Positions 1 through 8,370 of a DNA stretch of 64,000 nucleotides are shown in pieces. The translations under genes and the position numbers were made by a program. Origin of the DNA: an uncultured Mediterraneibacter sp. (GTDB lineage: Bacteria > Bacillota > Clostridia > Lachnospirales > Lachnospiraceae); contig CALWLJ010000003.1 of NCBI GenBank assembly GCA_944381495.1, forward strand, positions 124,001 through 188,000, in the 5' to 3' direction. Each line of letters begins with the position of its first letter. The first letter of the stretch is position 1. The notes beneath the pieces are model-generated. The model did not search any database. It was not told where the DNA came from and was given only the letters and a program-made list of their open reading frames with translations.

Positions 1-213
1 ATAGCTGCCAAACGGCCAGCCGCCAGCCAGATTCCAGGCCGCCCATATACAGCATAACACAAGCAGTGAAGCCCCAATTCCTGTAAGCACACCTCTGACA
101 AATTTCCCCCGACGGCTGCGTGCTGAGCCGCCGGCGACAGCCTCATCCGCTTTTTCTTCCATTCCCGGTTCTTTCAACTCCTGTTCCGGTTCAAACTTCT
201 GATCCATAATCAT
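1..213 (-). CDS. N-terminus of a membrane-anchored protein (partial)
   Basis: Only the first 71 codons lie in the window; the gene runs off the left edge. The ATG at 213 follows GGAG at close spacing, and a second in-frame ATG at 207 is possible. The visible protein has an acidic, charged head of about 45 residues, then SARSRRGKF, then one hydrophobic segment (GASLLVLCCIWAAW), so it looks like a type II membrane anchor with an outside C-terminal domain. It follows ftsX but is separated by a terminator. In related Clostridia this position often holds an S41 or M23 cell-wall peptidase. That identity is an inference from position; no catalytic domain is visible. Confidence 0.6.
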   Translation of the reverse strand, partial: MIMDQKFEPEQELKEPGMEEKADEAVAGGSARSRRGKFVRGVLTGIGASLLVLCCIWAAWNLAGGWPFGSY

Positions 214-267
214 TTATCTCCATTCAAGATTGATTTACTTTCTTCAGCCACTTACATGGCTTATCGT

Positions 268-309
268 GAAAACGAAAGGACAAAGCGGAATACTTCTTCC
301 GCTTTGTCC
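268..309 (-). terminator. Rho-independent terminator after ftsX
   Basis: On the minus strand a 13-base stem (GGACAAAGCGGAA with its complement, 278-290 and 297-309) is followed by a T-rich run at 268-277. It ends ftsEX transcription before the partial gene at the window edge. Confidence 0.85.
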
Positions 310-422
310 TCCCTCTTTTATTATTATGCTATTGTGATTCTCTGTATTCCATGGAGTACAATCAGACTTTCCATTCTCTTCCTCCGGCTGGAATACAGCA
401 TAAACGACAGACATATCCGCCG

Positions 423-1373
423 CTATACTTTGAGATGCTTGCGCACAGTAAAGAAACTGCCCAGAAAACCGATGCCGATTCCCATGATCAGTCCGATGGG
501 AAGCAGATACCGGTAAACACTCCACACCGGAAGGAAATCAATGATATTCTGCAGAATACTGAATCTTGTCATAACATATTCCACAGCTTTATCATACAGA
601 ACATACAGCAGTCCCAGCGGGATCAGAGCACCAAAAACACCGATGATCAAACCTTCCAGTACGAAAGGAGACCGGACCACGAAATCCTTGGCGCCGATAT
701 ATTTCATAATAGCAATCTCTTCTCTTCTGACCGTGATACCCATGGTAACCGTATTACTGATCAGGAAAATAGACACTCCCAGCAGAATGATTATAATCGC
801 AATAGAAACATATGCAACAAGCAGATTAACGCTTGACAGTGTATTCGCAACAACATCTGATTTATTAACCTGCCGCACTCCATCCAGACTCTGGGCAAAG
901 GTAACAAGCGCTTTCTGCGTTTGTGAAAGAGACCTGCTTCTGGCCACCAGCCCCTGGTCCTCATTCATCGTCTTCATATACACTTCATAGTTGTCCGATG
1001 TAGCAAGCGGATTATCATCGGCAAATCCTTCTGCCAGCTCCGGATTATCCCCGAAATACTGTTTCTGGAACTCATCCCATGCCTCTTCAGCCGACACATA
1101 GACGACATCCTTAACGCCATCCTGCTTACGGAGCTCCTCTCCGATCTCCTTTTTCTGCTCATCTGTGGCGTCCTCATCGAAAAACACGGTTATGGCTACG
1201 CCTTCCTCAGCAGTCCGGATGATATACTGAAAGTTTAAAAGAATCGAAAAAAACAAACCAAACAGGAAGATACATGCCGACATTGTCGCAATGGATGCGA
1301 GAGAAAACATTTTGTTCCTCCAGATATTCTTGACTCCCTGTTTTCCTACGTATCCTAATGTACTAATTCTCAT
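423..1373 (-). CDS. ftsX: Cell division ABC transporter permease FtsX
   Basis: Membrane partner of FtsE. In Gram-positive bacteria FtsEX relays ATP hydrolysis to extracellular peptidoglycan hydrolases during division or elongation. The 316 residues give the family layout: a short cytoplasmic head (RISTLGYVGKQGVKNIW), a first membrane segment near 25-45, a large extracellular loop to about 170, then three membrane segments with a conserved ISNTVTMGITVRREEIAIMK stretch. The start is an ATG preceded by GGTGGG. It overlaps the end of ftsE by 11 bases, so the two are translationally coupled. The extracellular loop should contact a hydrolase or its activator, possibly encoded just downstream. Confidence 0.95.
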   Translation of the reverse strand: MRISTLGYVGKQGVKNIWRNKMFSLASIATMSACIFLFGLFFSILLNFQYIIRTAEEGVAITVFFDEDATDEQKKEIGEELRKQDGVKDVVYVSAEEAWDEFQKQYFGDNPELAEGFADDNPLATSDNYEVYMKTMNEDQGLVARSRSLSQTQKALVTFAQSLDGVRQVNKSDVVANTLSSVNLLVAYVSIAIIIILLGVSIFLISNTVTMGITVRREEIAIMKYIGAKDFVVRSPFVLEGLIIGVFGALIPLGLLYVLYDKAVEYVMTRFSILQNIIDFLPVWSVYRYLLPIGLIMGIGIGFLGSFFTVRKHLKV

Positions 1374-2049
1374 CTATATACCCACCTTTTTGTTCATCAC
1401 TGACAATCACACCCTGTTTCATTGTGATCACCCGCTCATTCATCTCATTTACGATTTCCTGGTTATGCGTAACCACAAGCACGGTTGTGCCGCGGTCATT
1501 AGCCTCTTTCAGCAGACTCATGATCTCCCATGAATTCGTCGGATCCAGGTTTCCGGTGGGTTCGTCGGCCAGCAGGATAGCGGGCTCATTGACAAGCGCC
1601 CTGGCAATTGCCACACGCTGCTGCTCTCCTCCTGACAGCTCTTTCGGAAAAGACTTGTATTTCTGAGCAAGCCCTACAAGCGACAGTGCCGCAGGCACCT
1701 TTTTCTTAATAATCCTTGTAGGTGTCTCCGTTACCCGGAGAGCAAACGCAATATTCTCATAAATGTTCCGATCTTTCAACAGACGGAAATCCTGGAATAC
1801 AACTCCAAGCCCTCTCCTGTATTTTGCTATGTTACGATGCCTCATCCGGTTCAAGTTCTGTCCATTTACAATAATGGTACCTTCTGTCGGATTCAGCTCT
1901 TTCATGATCAGACGGATCAGTGTTGATTTACCCGAGCCGCTGTCACCGACGATGAAGACGAACTCTCCCCGTTCAATCTTCACGGACACTCCGTTAATGG
2001 CGGGATTACCCTTGGAGTATTCCTTCGTCACATTTCTTAATTCAATCAT
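1363..2049 (-). CDS. ftsE: Cell division ATP-binding protein FtsE
   Basis: Cytoplasmic ABC ATPase that powers FtsX. The 228 residues contain a Walker A motif GDSGSGKST at 35-43, the signature LSGGEQQRV, Walker B with the typical FtsE form LLADEPTGNLDP, and an H-loop histidine in VVTHN. A strong AGGAGG precedes the ATG. It is the first gene of the ftsE-ftsX pair. The C-terminal tail (VIVSDEQKGGYIDEN) overlaps the start of ftsX. The regulator gene upstream ends about 150 bases away and may share a transcript. Confidence 0.96.
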   Translation of the reverse strand: MIELRNVTKEYSKGNPAINGVSVKIERGEFVFIVGDSGSGKSTLIRLIMKELNPTEGTIIVNGQNLNRMRHRNIAKYRRGLGVVFQDFRLLKDRNIYENIAFALRVTETPTRIIKKKVPAALSLVGLAQKYKSFPKELSGGEQQRVAIARALVNEPAILLADEPTGNLDPTNSWEIMSLLKEANDRGTTVLVVTHNQEIVNEMNERVITMKQGVIVSDEQKGGYIDEN

Positions 2050-2197
2050 ATGTTCCTCCTAATTATTCATACTCCTGACGCACCTGCACTAATGCAGCAA
2101 GTTATGAATCCCCTTCTGTGCTGTCTCCTGCCGTACCGCACGGATCCGCCGGCATGGTTGTCCGTATCCGCAGCAGTTCTGCAGCCCAAAACGGTTA

Positions 2198-3289
2198 TTA
2201 ATATTCCTGGGATTCCATATACTTCATATATTTTACGACCATCAGAGCGATCTTGAACGTGATCGCATCCTCAAACACACGCAGGTCCAGTCCGGTACTC
2301 TTCTGGAGCTTATCCAGACGGTATACAAGAGTATTCCTGTGAATGTAAAGCTGCCTGGACGTTTCTGACACATTAAGGCTGTTCTCGAAGAACTTATTGA
2401 TCGTAGTCAGCGTCTCTTCGTCAAAATCGTCCGGTGATTTCCCCTCAAAAATCTCTTTGATAAACATCTTGCACAGCGGGATCGGCAGCTGATAGATCAG
2501 GCGCCCGATACCAAGCGTGGTAAACGCCACAATATCCTTCTCGTCAAAGAAGATCTTGCCCACATCAAGAGCAAGCTTCGCTTCTTTATAGGACTTGGAA
2601 ACTTCCTTAATGTCATTGACGATGGTTCCATATGCGATGCGGATATCTTCCTCGCCCCCTTCGTTTCTGAGAGTCTCAAGCATCTCTCTGGCCATCTTCT
2701 CAAGTTCTCTGTTTCCATCCTTCTCGGAAAGTTCTTTCACGACAATGATATTTTTCTCATCAACGGCTGTGATAAAATCCCTGGCCTTACCGCCCAGGAG
2801 GTTGCGAACATTCTCCAGCGCGGCATTGTCTTTCTCGTGCGATGTCTCAATTATAAAGATAACACGTTTTACTTCTGTGTCAATATGTAATTTTTTTGCG
2901 CGGTTATAAATATCCACCAGCAGCAGGTTGTCCAGCAGAAGATTTTTTATAAAGTTATCCTTGTCAAAACGCTCTTTATAAGCAACAAGCAGACTCTGGA
3001 TCTGGAATGCGGCAATCTTGCCCACCATGTAAACATCCTCGCTCTCACCGGCGGCCAGAAGCACATACTCCAGTCGCTGCTCATCAAATATCTTAAAAAA
3101 CTGGCATCCCTGTATTACCTGGCTGTCCGCAGGGGATTCAACGAAAGAGAGAACGGCCTCTCCGGAATTCTGCGCTGCGTCAAAGGTTGCTGCCAGCTCC
3201 TTTCCTTCTGTATCCAATACACAGAAATCTATTCTTGTGATTGTCTTTAATCCATCAATTGTGTTCTGAAGTATCTGATTTGAAATCAT
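2198..3289 (-). CDS. PucR/CdaR-type helix-turn-helix regulator
   Basis: The 363-residue protein ends with a PucR-type helix-turn-helix (SETSRQLYIHRNTLVYRLDKLQ, about 310-340) of the kind found in CdaR and PucR regulators. The N-terminal half (ISNQILQNTIDGLKTITRID) resembles a sensory domain, and the middle has a GGDEF-like fold region as in CdaR proteins. A GGAGG lies seven bases before the ATG. The inducer is not visible; sugar diacids are the CdaR ligand but that should not be assumed. Its constant position upstream of ftsEX in related genomes is something I recall but cannot check here. Confidence 0.75.
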   Translation of the reverse strand: MISNQILQNTIDGLKTITRIDFCVLDTEGKELAATFDAAQNSGEAVLSFVESPADSQVIQGCQFFKIFDEQRLEYVLLAAGESEDVYMVGKIAAFQIQSLLVAYKERFDKDNFIKNLLLDNLLLVDIYNRAKKLHIDTEVKRVIFIIETSHEKDNAALENVRNLLGGKARDFITAVDEKNIIVVKELSEKDGNRELEKMAREMLETLRNEGGEEDIRIAYGTIVNDIKEVSKSYKEAKLALDVGKIFFDEKDIVAFTTLGIGRLIYQLPIPLCKMFIKEIFEGKSPDDFDEETLTTINKFFENSLNVSETSRQLYIHRNTLVYRLDKLQKSTGLDLRVFEDAITFKIALMVVKYMKYMESQEY

Positions 3290-3395
3290 CTTTTTTCCTC
3301 CACTCCCAGGCAGATTTCATGTACATTTTTCACAATAAAACCACCTTCAAAAATATACCGTTCACATATCCACGTTCTATATTAAGGCAAAACAT

Positions 3396-3438
3396 CAAAA
3401 AAAGAAAGAGGAAATCCATTTTTTTTATGCATTTCCTC
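3396..3438 (-). terminator. Rho-independent terminator after the WecG/TagA-like gene
   Basis: Read on the minus strand, GAGGAAAT and ATTTCCTC (3431-3438 and 3408-3415) form a stem followed by a run of T residues over 3396-3407. It lies 65 bases after the stop of the gene ending at 3504. Promoter elements for the PucR-type gene must lie between here and 3300 but none is convincing. Confidence 0.7.
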
Positions 3439-3503
3439 AAATCTTTTACAAAAAATTCACATTTGAAACTTTATACATTGTTCACAAAAGCTTCTGGCAG
3501 CTG

Positions 3504-4178
3504 TCAATTGCCTTTCTGCTGCCGTTCCACCCGGTGCCAGAATATTCTTTTCAGGAAAAACTTTCTGATCCGGACAGACAATTTACTCTCATCATAACTC
3601 CGCCAAAGTGCCCTGCCGCACCCCATCCATACTTTCGCATTCAACAGAGCTCTTCCCCGGGCTGCAAACTCTTCCTGGTACGGAGAGGAAAGAACTGACA
3701 GGATACAATCTGTCTCCGTGCCGTTGATATCATTGATCACATTCTCCTCTCGATTCTCTCCGGAACGGATTAAAGCATGTCCGGTTATCCGGATCCCGCG
3801 GCTGTATCTTCTGACCGCATCCTCTACCCGGGTAAGCTCCTCTTCTGTTTCCGCAAGAAGGTAAACTCTTTGATGATTCTTCTGAAGATATTTCATAAAC
3901 ATTCTGAGAAATGTCCGTTCTTCTGTCTCCCGCAGTATCTGGCGGTCGTCTATTCCGGCGGCCTCCAGGATTTCCTTCTCTCCCGGCAGGATCATCTGCA
4001 GCTCCCTGACCTGATCCCGCCATTCACTGTCCTCCTGTCCTGCCAGAAGCATGTCCATGGGAATGATCCCGATAGACTCCAGCGGACCGTCCTCCAGAAA
4101 CTGTATGGCACGCTTCATAGCCTCCTTCGCAGTAAGGCAGTCCATCTCTATTCCTAATACCTTTATCTTTTCTTCCAT
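3504..4178 (-). CDS. Degenerate WecG/TagA/CpsF-family glycosyltransferase-like protein
   Basis: The family transfers N-acetylmannosaminyl or similar groups to a lipid-linked sugar in teichoic acid or capsule synthesis. The opening KVLGIEMDCLTAKEAM, the central VYLLAETEEELTRVEDAV and the late LSSPYQEEFAARGRALLNAKVWMG follow the GT26 pattern, and 224 residues is near the usual length. The segment that normally reads D-G-x-G, with the catalytic aspartate, here reads LPGEKE, and the expected VGVGAxFD-type motif is MGCGRALW. I infer a catalytically inactive or altered paralogue. It is monocistronic between terminators. Confidence 0.6.
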   Translation of the reverse strand: MEEKIKVLGIEMDCLTAKEAMKRAIQFLEDGPLESIGIIPMDMLLAGQEDSEWRDQVRELQMILPGEKEILEAAGIDDRQILRETEERTFLRMFMKYLQKNHQRVYLLAETEEELTRVEDAVRRYSRGIRITGHALIRSGENREENVINDINGTETDCILSVLSSPYQEEFAARGRALLNAKVWMGCGRALWRSYDESKLSVRIRKFFLKRIFWHRVERQQKGN

Positions 4179-4346
4179 TACATATCACCCACAATCTTCT
4201 CAGATCGCTCATTCGTTCAATTGTACCAAAAAATTCCGTTTTTGTAAACTGAACAAATTACAGTTTTATGCTAGGAACCTGTTACATACCAAATGCATTT
4301 CCGGCTTCTCCTGACATTCCCGGATTGCCGCTGATAAAATGTAGAA

Positions 4347-4541
4347 TTATTTCTGCTGTTCCCCACGCTTCTTCTTCGTCACAAGACCTCCGATTCTTCC
4401 CGTCTCTTTTGAAGTCAGAGACTTCCATCCCTGCTCCATCACTTTATCCAGCAGGCCCAATTCCTCTGCCACTTCATACTTCAGCTTTTCCTCCGGTTCA
4501 AGTTGTTCCAGATTAACAGACTTTTCTTTCTTTTTACTCAT
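4347..4541 (-). CDS. Alpha/beta-type small acid-soluble spore protein (SspF-like)
   Basis: The 64-residue, charged protein contains KYEVAEELGLLDKVMEQGW followed by SLTSKETGRIGG, which matches the DNA-binding SASP signature, closest in spacing to Bacillus SspF. These proteins coat spore DNA and protect it from ultraviolet light and depurination. GAAGG lies six bases before the ATG. The gene stands alone, as is usual for ssp genes, and would be expected to be read by the forespore sigma factor G. The gene is good evidence that the organism forms spores. The tail KKKRGEQQK is lysine-rich. Confidence 0.85.
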   Translation of the reverse strand: MSKKKEKSVNLEQLEPEEKLKYEVAEELGLLDKVMEQGWKSLTSKETGRIGGLVTKKKRGEQQK

Positions 4542-4596
4542 AACAGACCTTCTTTCCGCTTTTCCGAAAGTATTGACAGAATAAAGCGGAAATATT

Positions 4597-4643
4597 CAGA
4601 AAACGCCCCAAAAAGTACCTGTCACTTTTCTGGGGCGTTTTCT
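4597..4643 (-). terminator. Terminator hairpin of the PadR operon, repeat-like core
   Basis: Arms CAGAAAACGCCCC and its complement flank a core containing AAAGT-ACCTGTC-ACTTT. It lies just after the pspC stop and reads as a terminator in both directions (T-rich on either side). The core resembles the GGGACAGG-type palindromes at 7053-7163, so this may also be a dispersed repeat recruited as a terminator. Confidence 0.75.
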
Positions 4644-4657
4644 GACAATTCAGTCCA

Positions 4658-4846
4658 TTATATCTCCGGGTTGTCTGGTATGATAATAGCCGCAATGATG
4701 TAAGCAAGTATCCCGGAACCGGTGCAGCACAGCAGCACCAGTCCCAGTCTCACCAGTGTAGGATCGATATTAAAATATTCACCGACGCCTCCGCACACAC
4801 CGCAGAGCATCCTGTTTTTTCTTGAACGGTACAGTCTTTTTTCCAT
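4658..4846 (-). CDS. PspC domain membrane protein
   Basis: A 62-residue protein consisting of a PspC domain: RLYRSRKNRMLCGVCGGVGEYF, then a hydrophobic segment GLVLLCCTGSGILAYIIAAIIIP. The start at 4846 is chosen because CAGGAGG lies seven bases upstream; a longer frame to 4921 has no such site. PspC proteins sit in the membrane and take part in envelope-stress responses, often signalling to partner proteins. Here it is the last gene of the PadR operon, so it probably acts with the DUF1700 and DUF4097 proteins encoded just upstream. Confidence 0.88.
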   Translation of the reverse strand: MEKRLYRSRKNRMLCGVCGGVGEYFNIDPTLVRLGLVLLCCTGSGILAYIIAAIIIPDNPEI

Positions 4847-4895
4847 GATGATTCCTCCTGTTATATAATTGTTATTCTGCTGTTTTCTATCTTTT

Positions 4896-5816
4896 CTATT
4901 TCTCTGTAAAAATAACTTCAATGCTGCCTATGCCGCATTCTGCTTTCAAAGTACGGCCGGCGTTATTGTCTATTTTCATTTTATTCCTGATGCCACTGTA
5001 TGATTCATCACCGATCATGATTTCGCCGATCTGGCTGCTCACCTCATAATCATAGTCGGAAGATGAACCCTGTGCGGTGTAGATCACTTCGCCGACTCCG
5101 CAGTCTATCTCGGCATCTCCGGTAACATTTCCGCTCATGATCAGCTGGCCCGCCCCGCAGTCCGCCCTCAGTTTTTCCGCCTCAAAATCTGTAATAATTC
5201 CCTGGCCGGCACCTACCTCGATCTCCGCCTCTTTAACGGATATCTCTTTCATTTCAAGGAAACCGGCTCCCACGTCAGCGGAAAGTTCCTCCAGAACTGT
5301 TCCAACAGGAAGGCTGATATAAACCGCCGCATCACTGCCCTGCGGTCTGTGCGCGCCCCAGTTTTTCTTCATGCTGACCTCAAGTTTACCATGTTCTCCA
5401 GACACCTGGATATTATCCCGGTAACGTTCGGGCAGGTTACTGATATCAACTGCCACATTCTCCACATCCTGTACTCCGACATATACTGCAAGATTCTTCA
5501 CATCCAGCTCTATCTCCCGGATCTCCGGATATTCTGTCACAGTATCTCCGTCCGGTTCCGCCGGTACATAGTCATCTTCGGGAAGCAGGCTGTCTCTCGT
5601 CATATCGGAGAGATCGCTGCTGATGTTCCCCAGTTCATCCTCAATATAGTCCGCATCCCAGTTGATCTCCGACAGCCATCCGCCCAGCAGTCGCCCATCC
5701 TCATTTCTAAGAAGCATACTCCCTGCTCCCATGACGAGACCGAGAACTGCAAACGCCAGGCCGGCCGCCGCCAGCACTCCACAGATGATCCAGAATCTCT
5801 TCCATCCCTTTCTCAT
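4896..5816 (-). CDS. DUF4097 beta-helix-type envelope protein
   Basis: The 306-residue protein has one N-terminal membrane segment (IICGVLAAAGLAFAVLGLVMGAG) and a long extracellular part made of repeated beta-strands. Phrases such as ADVGAGFLEM, IEVGAGQGII, ADCGAGQLIM and IDCGVGEVIY recur about every 17-20 residues, typical of the DUF4097 adhesin-like fold. It lies six bases after the DUF1700 gene, in the same operon as PadR and PspC. Related operons (such as Bacillus yvlABCD) respond to cell-envelope antibiotics; that role is inferred for this gene. Confidence 0.8.
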   Translation of the reverse strand: MRKGWKRFWIICGVLAAAGLAFAVLGLVMGAGSMLLRNEDGRLLGGWLSEINWDADYIEDELGNISSDLSDMTRDSLLPEDDYVPAEPDGDTVTEYPEIREIELDVKNLAVYVGVQDVENVAVDISNLPERYRDNIQVSGEHGKLEVSMKKNWGAHRPQGSDAAVYISLPVGTVLEELSADVGAGFLEMKEISVKEAEIEVGAGQGIITDFEAEKLRADCGAGQLIMSGNVTGDAEIDCGVGEVIYTAQGSSSDYDYEVSSQIGEIMIGDESYSGIRNKMKIDNNAGRTLKAECGIGSIEVIFTEK

Positions 5817-5822
5817 AACACA

Positions 5823-6587
5823 TCACACCGCCTTCCCGTAAAATGGCCTTCTGCACAGATTGATGATCCCTTTGAACATGGCCGGATACACGATCGCACA
5901 AAGCTTCACCGTACCCACTGTTGCCGCCATTCCCAGGGCAAACAGTATAAGGCCGATACCTCCGACGAGAAATGCCACAGGCAGGAAAGGGATTACCATT
6001 ACAACTGCCACACCGATCATGATAATGCCTGCGATCATTATCGCCGCGGATCCGATGACCAGTCCTGCAAAAATACCGATGGAGGCGCACACCAGGCCGA
6101 ACACGCACCCCAGGATTGCCAGAAGAACCCGCCACAGCCACGGGATCAGTGCCAGAGCAAGCAGCACCACGAGAAGGATCTTCATACGTCTGCTGGTCCC
6201 CGGCCCGCTCTGCTGACGGCTGTCCGATTCACTCCAGGCACCAGGTCCGCTCCCCGCTGCATCCTGTCTTCCGCTGTCATTTGCAGCATGATCAGCACCC
6301 TCGTTCCAGCCGGCATTTTCCTCCCGCCTGCGGGAGTTCTGTCCGTATTTTTCCATATAGGCTTTGTTATCGTAGTCCTCTTCCCGGAACTCCGTTCCAT
6401 AATAATCTGCCCGGATGGATGCGGCTGTCTTCTCCGGACCGCCAAGCTCCCGGATCACGTCCGCCTCATGCTCCGGACCTGCATCTGCGAAATAGTCTTC
6501 ATAATACTGGACTGCCGCTCTGCGCTCCTCCTCGGGGAGATCTGCAAGCAGACGCTCCAGCTCCTCTATAAATTCTCTGCGGCTCAT
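5823..6587 (-). CDS. DUF1700 family membrane protein
   Basis: The first 60 residues match DUF1700 (REFIEELERLLADLPEEERRAAVQYYEDYFADAG, here cited as a region at residues 4-37), a conserved cytoplasmic helix bundle. A glycine- and serine-rich linker of about 60 residues follows, then several hydrophobic segments from about 135 to 240. Its ATG overlaps the padR stop by four bases (ATGA). DUF1700 genes almost always follow a PadR regulator in Firmicutes, and the pairing suggests that the membrane protein and regulator act in one sensing circuit. No enzymatic motif is visible. Confidence 0.85.
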   Translation of the reverse strand: MSRREFIEELERLLADLPEEERRAAVQYYEDYFADAGPEHEADVIRELGGPEKTAASIRADYYGTEFREEDYDNKAYMEKYGQNSRRREENAGWNEGADHAANDSGRQDAAGSGPGAWSESDSRQQSGPGTSRRMKILLVVLLALALIPWLWRVLLAILGCVFGLVCASIGIFAGLVIGSAAIMIAGIIMIGVAVVMVIPFLPVAFLVGGIGLILFALGMAATVGTVKLCAIVYPAMFKGIINLCRRPFYGKAV

Positions 6588-6907
6588 AGATCCACACCTC
6601 CCTCAAATATCGCATTGATCTTACTGCTGTACCTCTTCCATTCCGACCGGTACAGCATCAGCTGCGCCGCTCCTCTGTCCGTCACCTTGTAATATCTCCG
6701 GTTCCTTCCGTCATACTGTCGGTCATAAACCTCCAGGCAGTCATCTTTCTGCAGTCTTCGAAGGACCGGATACAAGGTAGATTCCGAAACCTCCAGCACC
6801 TTCCGGACATCCTGCGTTATTTTGTACCCGTATGTGCCTTCCTTCTCCCGGGATACAACCGCCAGCACGATCGCGTCCAACAGTGCTGCCCCTGTGTTAA
6901 ATACCAT
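6584..6907 (-). CDS. PadR family transcriptional regulator
   Basis: A 107-residue winged-helix repressor of the short PadR class. The N-terminal ILDAIVLAVVSREKEGTYGYKI-type segment (split here at residues 10-30), STLYPVLRRLQKDD and GRNRRYYKVTDRG are the PadR hallmarks. The ATG at 6907 follows AGGG. It is the first gene of the operon padR-DUF1700-DUF4097-pspC, and a palindrome overlaps the operon promoter, so autorepression is the simplest reading. The inducing signal is probably an envelope stress, by analogy with related operons. Confidence 0.92.
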   Translation of the reverse strand: MVFNTGAALLDAIVLAVVSREKEGTYGYKITQDVRKVLEVSESTLYPVLRRLQKDDCLEVYDRQYDGRNRRYYKVTDRGAAQLMLYRSEWKRYSSKINAIFEGGVDL

Positions 6908-6989
6908 ATCATCACCCTCTCTGTATATGGTCCGTTTTCACTACCGTTCATACCATAGTTCTTTGACATCTGATATTGTATCGTTTTCT

Positions 6990-7020
6990 ATATTATATTT
7001 CATATAATATTATTCGTCAA
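6990..7020 (-). promoter_or_regulatory. PadR operon promoter with overlapping operator
   Basis: On the minus strand TTGACG (7020-7015) and a perfect TATAAT (6997-6992) are 17 bases apart. The segment 6990-7010 is a near-perfect A/T palindrome (ATATTATAT-TTC-ATATAATAT) covering the -10 box and half the spacer, where a PadR dimer would block RNA polymerase. Confidence 0.75.
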
Positions 7021-7052
7021 TATAATATTTCTTAAGGTTACTGAAGAATTTC

Positions 7053-7163
7053 TAAAGAAAAGGGACAGGGTGAATCTCAAAAAGGGACAGGGTGAAATTC
7101 AATTGGGGACGTAGCAAAATCTGATTTTGCTACGTCCCCAATTAAGATTTACCCTGTCCCTTT
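7053..7163. repeat. Nested palindromic repeat of REP type, also terminator of dapL
   Basis: An inner stem of 20 perfect base pairs (AATTGGGGACGTAGCAAAAT at 7101-7120 with 7124-7143, loop CTG) lies inside outer arms AAAGGGACAGGGT (7081-7093) and ACCCTGTCCCTTT (7151-7163). A second copy of the left outer arm sits at 7058-7071, so two left arms compete for one right arm. It begins four bases after the dapL stop. The form resembles palindromes associated with RAYT transposases; no transposase is present here. Confidence 0.75.
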
Positions 7164-7167
7164 TTCT

Positions 7168-8370
7168 TTAAAACAGTTTGTCAAACCGCTCCATTGCTTC
7201 AACTGTCTTCTCATGCAGACCGAAGGATGTGAGGCGGAAATAGTTCTTGCCGTTTTCTCCGAATCCCGCGCCGGGTGTTCCTACGACCTGAGCGTTCTCC
7301 AGCAGGTAGTCGAACAGCTCCCAGGATTCCATACCATTGGGGCACTTGAACCAGATATACGGAGAGTTCACGCCGCCGGTGAAGGGAATATTTTTCTTTC
7401 TGAGCGTATCAGCGATGACTTTGGCGTTCTCTTTATAATAGGAAATATTTTCCATGCACTCTTTCATGCCTTCCTCGCTGAATACCTTTGCGGCAGCGTA
7501 CTGGATGATGTACGGTGTGCCGTTGAACTTTGTGGACTGTCTTCTGTTCCACATATCATGCAGGCTCATCTCTGTTCCGTCTGAAGCCTTGAATACGAGT
7601 TCCTTCGGAACAATTGTGTAAGAGAAGCGGGTTCCTGTGAATCCTGCTGTCTTGGAAAGGGAGCAGAACTCGATGGCACACTCTTTCGCTCCTTCTACTG
7701 CATAGATGCTCCGAGGCAGGTCCGGCTCGGAAACAAACGCCTCATATGCAGCGTCGAAGAGGATTACCGCCTCATTTTTCTTTGCATAATCCACCCAGGC
7801 TTTCAGCTGCTCTTTGTTGTAGCATGCTCCTGTCGGATTGTTGGGTGAGCACAGATAAATGACGTCTGCCTTGACGGAATCATCCGGCATGGGAAGGAAA
7901 TCATTTTCTTCTGTTCCATTCATATAAACAATGTGCTTTCCATCCATTGTATTGGTATCAACATATACCGGATAAACCGGATCCGGCACCAGGATCGTAT
8001 TATCCTGTGCAAACAGTTCGGTAATATTTCCGGTGTCGCTCTTTGCGCCGTCAGAGATAAATACTGCATCCGCATCAATAGAAACGCCGTTTCTCGCATA
8101 GTAGTCAGCCACGGCATCACGGACAAATCCATATCCCTGCTCCGGTCCGTATCCCTTGAACGTCTCTGAAACTGCCTGCTCGTCTACTGCCTCATGAAGA
8201 GCCTGGATCACGCTCTTTGTAAGAGGACGGGTCACATCTCCGATTCCAAGACGGATGATATTGGCCGCTTTGTCCGGGTGTTCCTCTTCATACACCTTTA
8301 CTCTTCTCGCAATCTCCGCAAAAAGATAACTGTCTTTTACATTCAGATAATTTTCATTTAATTTTGGCAT
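7168..8370 (-). CDS. dapL: LL-diaminopimelate aminotransferase
   Basis: Converts tetrahydrodipicolinate directly to LL-2,6-diaminopimelate, using glutamate as amino donor, for lysine and cell-wall synthesis. The protein matches DapL throughout: NIIRLGIGDVTRPL near the N-terminus, GYGPEQGYGFVRDAV, the cofactor region SPNNPTG, and the PLP lysine in FCSLSKTAGFTGTR. The start at 8370 is chosen because AAGGAAG lies six bases upstream; it gives 400 residues, close to the usual 404-411. The gene is monocistronic, with the nested palindrome immediately after the stop. Confidence 0.95.
   Translation of the reverse strand: MPKLNENYLNVKDSYLFAEIARRVKVYEEEHPDKAANIIRLGIGDVTRPLTKSVIQALHEAVDEQAVSETFKGYGPEQGYGFVRDAVADYYARNGVSIDADAVFISDGAKSDTGNITELFAQDNTILVPDPVYPVYVDTNTMDGKHIVYMNGTEENDFLPMPDDSVKADVIYLCSPNNPTGACYNKEQLKAWVDYAKKNEAVILFDAAYEAFVSEPDLPRSIYAVEGAKECAIEFCSLSKTAGFTGTRFSYTIVPKELVFKASDGTEMSLHDMWNRRQSTKFNGTPYIIQYAAAKVFSEEGMKECMENISYYKENAKVIADTLRKKNIPFTGGVNSPYIWFKCPNGMESWELFDYLLENAQVVGTPGAGFGENGKNYFRLTSFGLHEKTVEAMERFDKLF

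Noticed and set aside
5349-6692. A 447-codon plus-strand frame
   Set aside because: It is antisense to the DUF4097 and DUF1700 genes, has no binding site and its product is rich in histidine, cysteine and serine in the manner of shadow frames.
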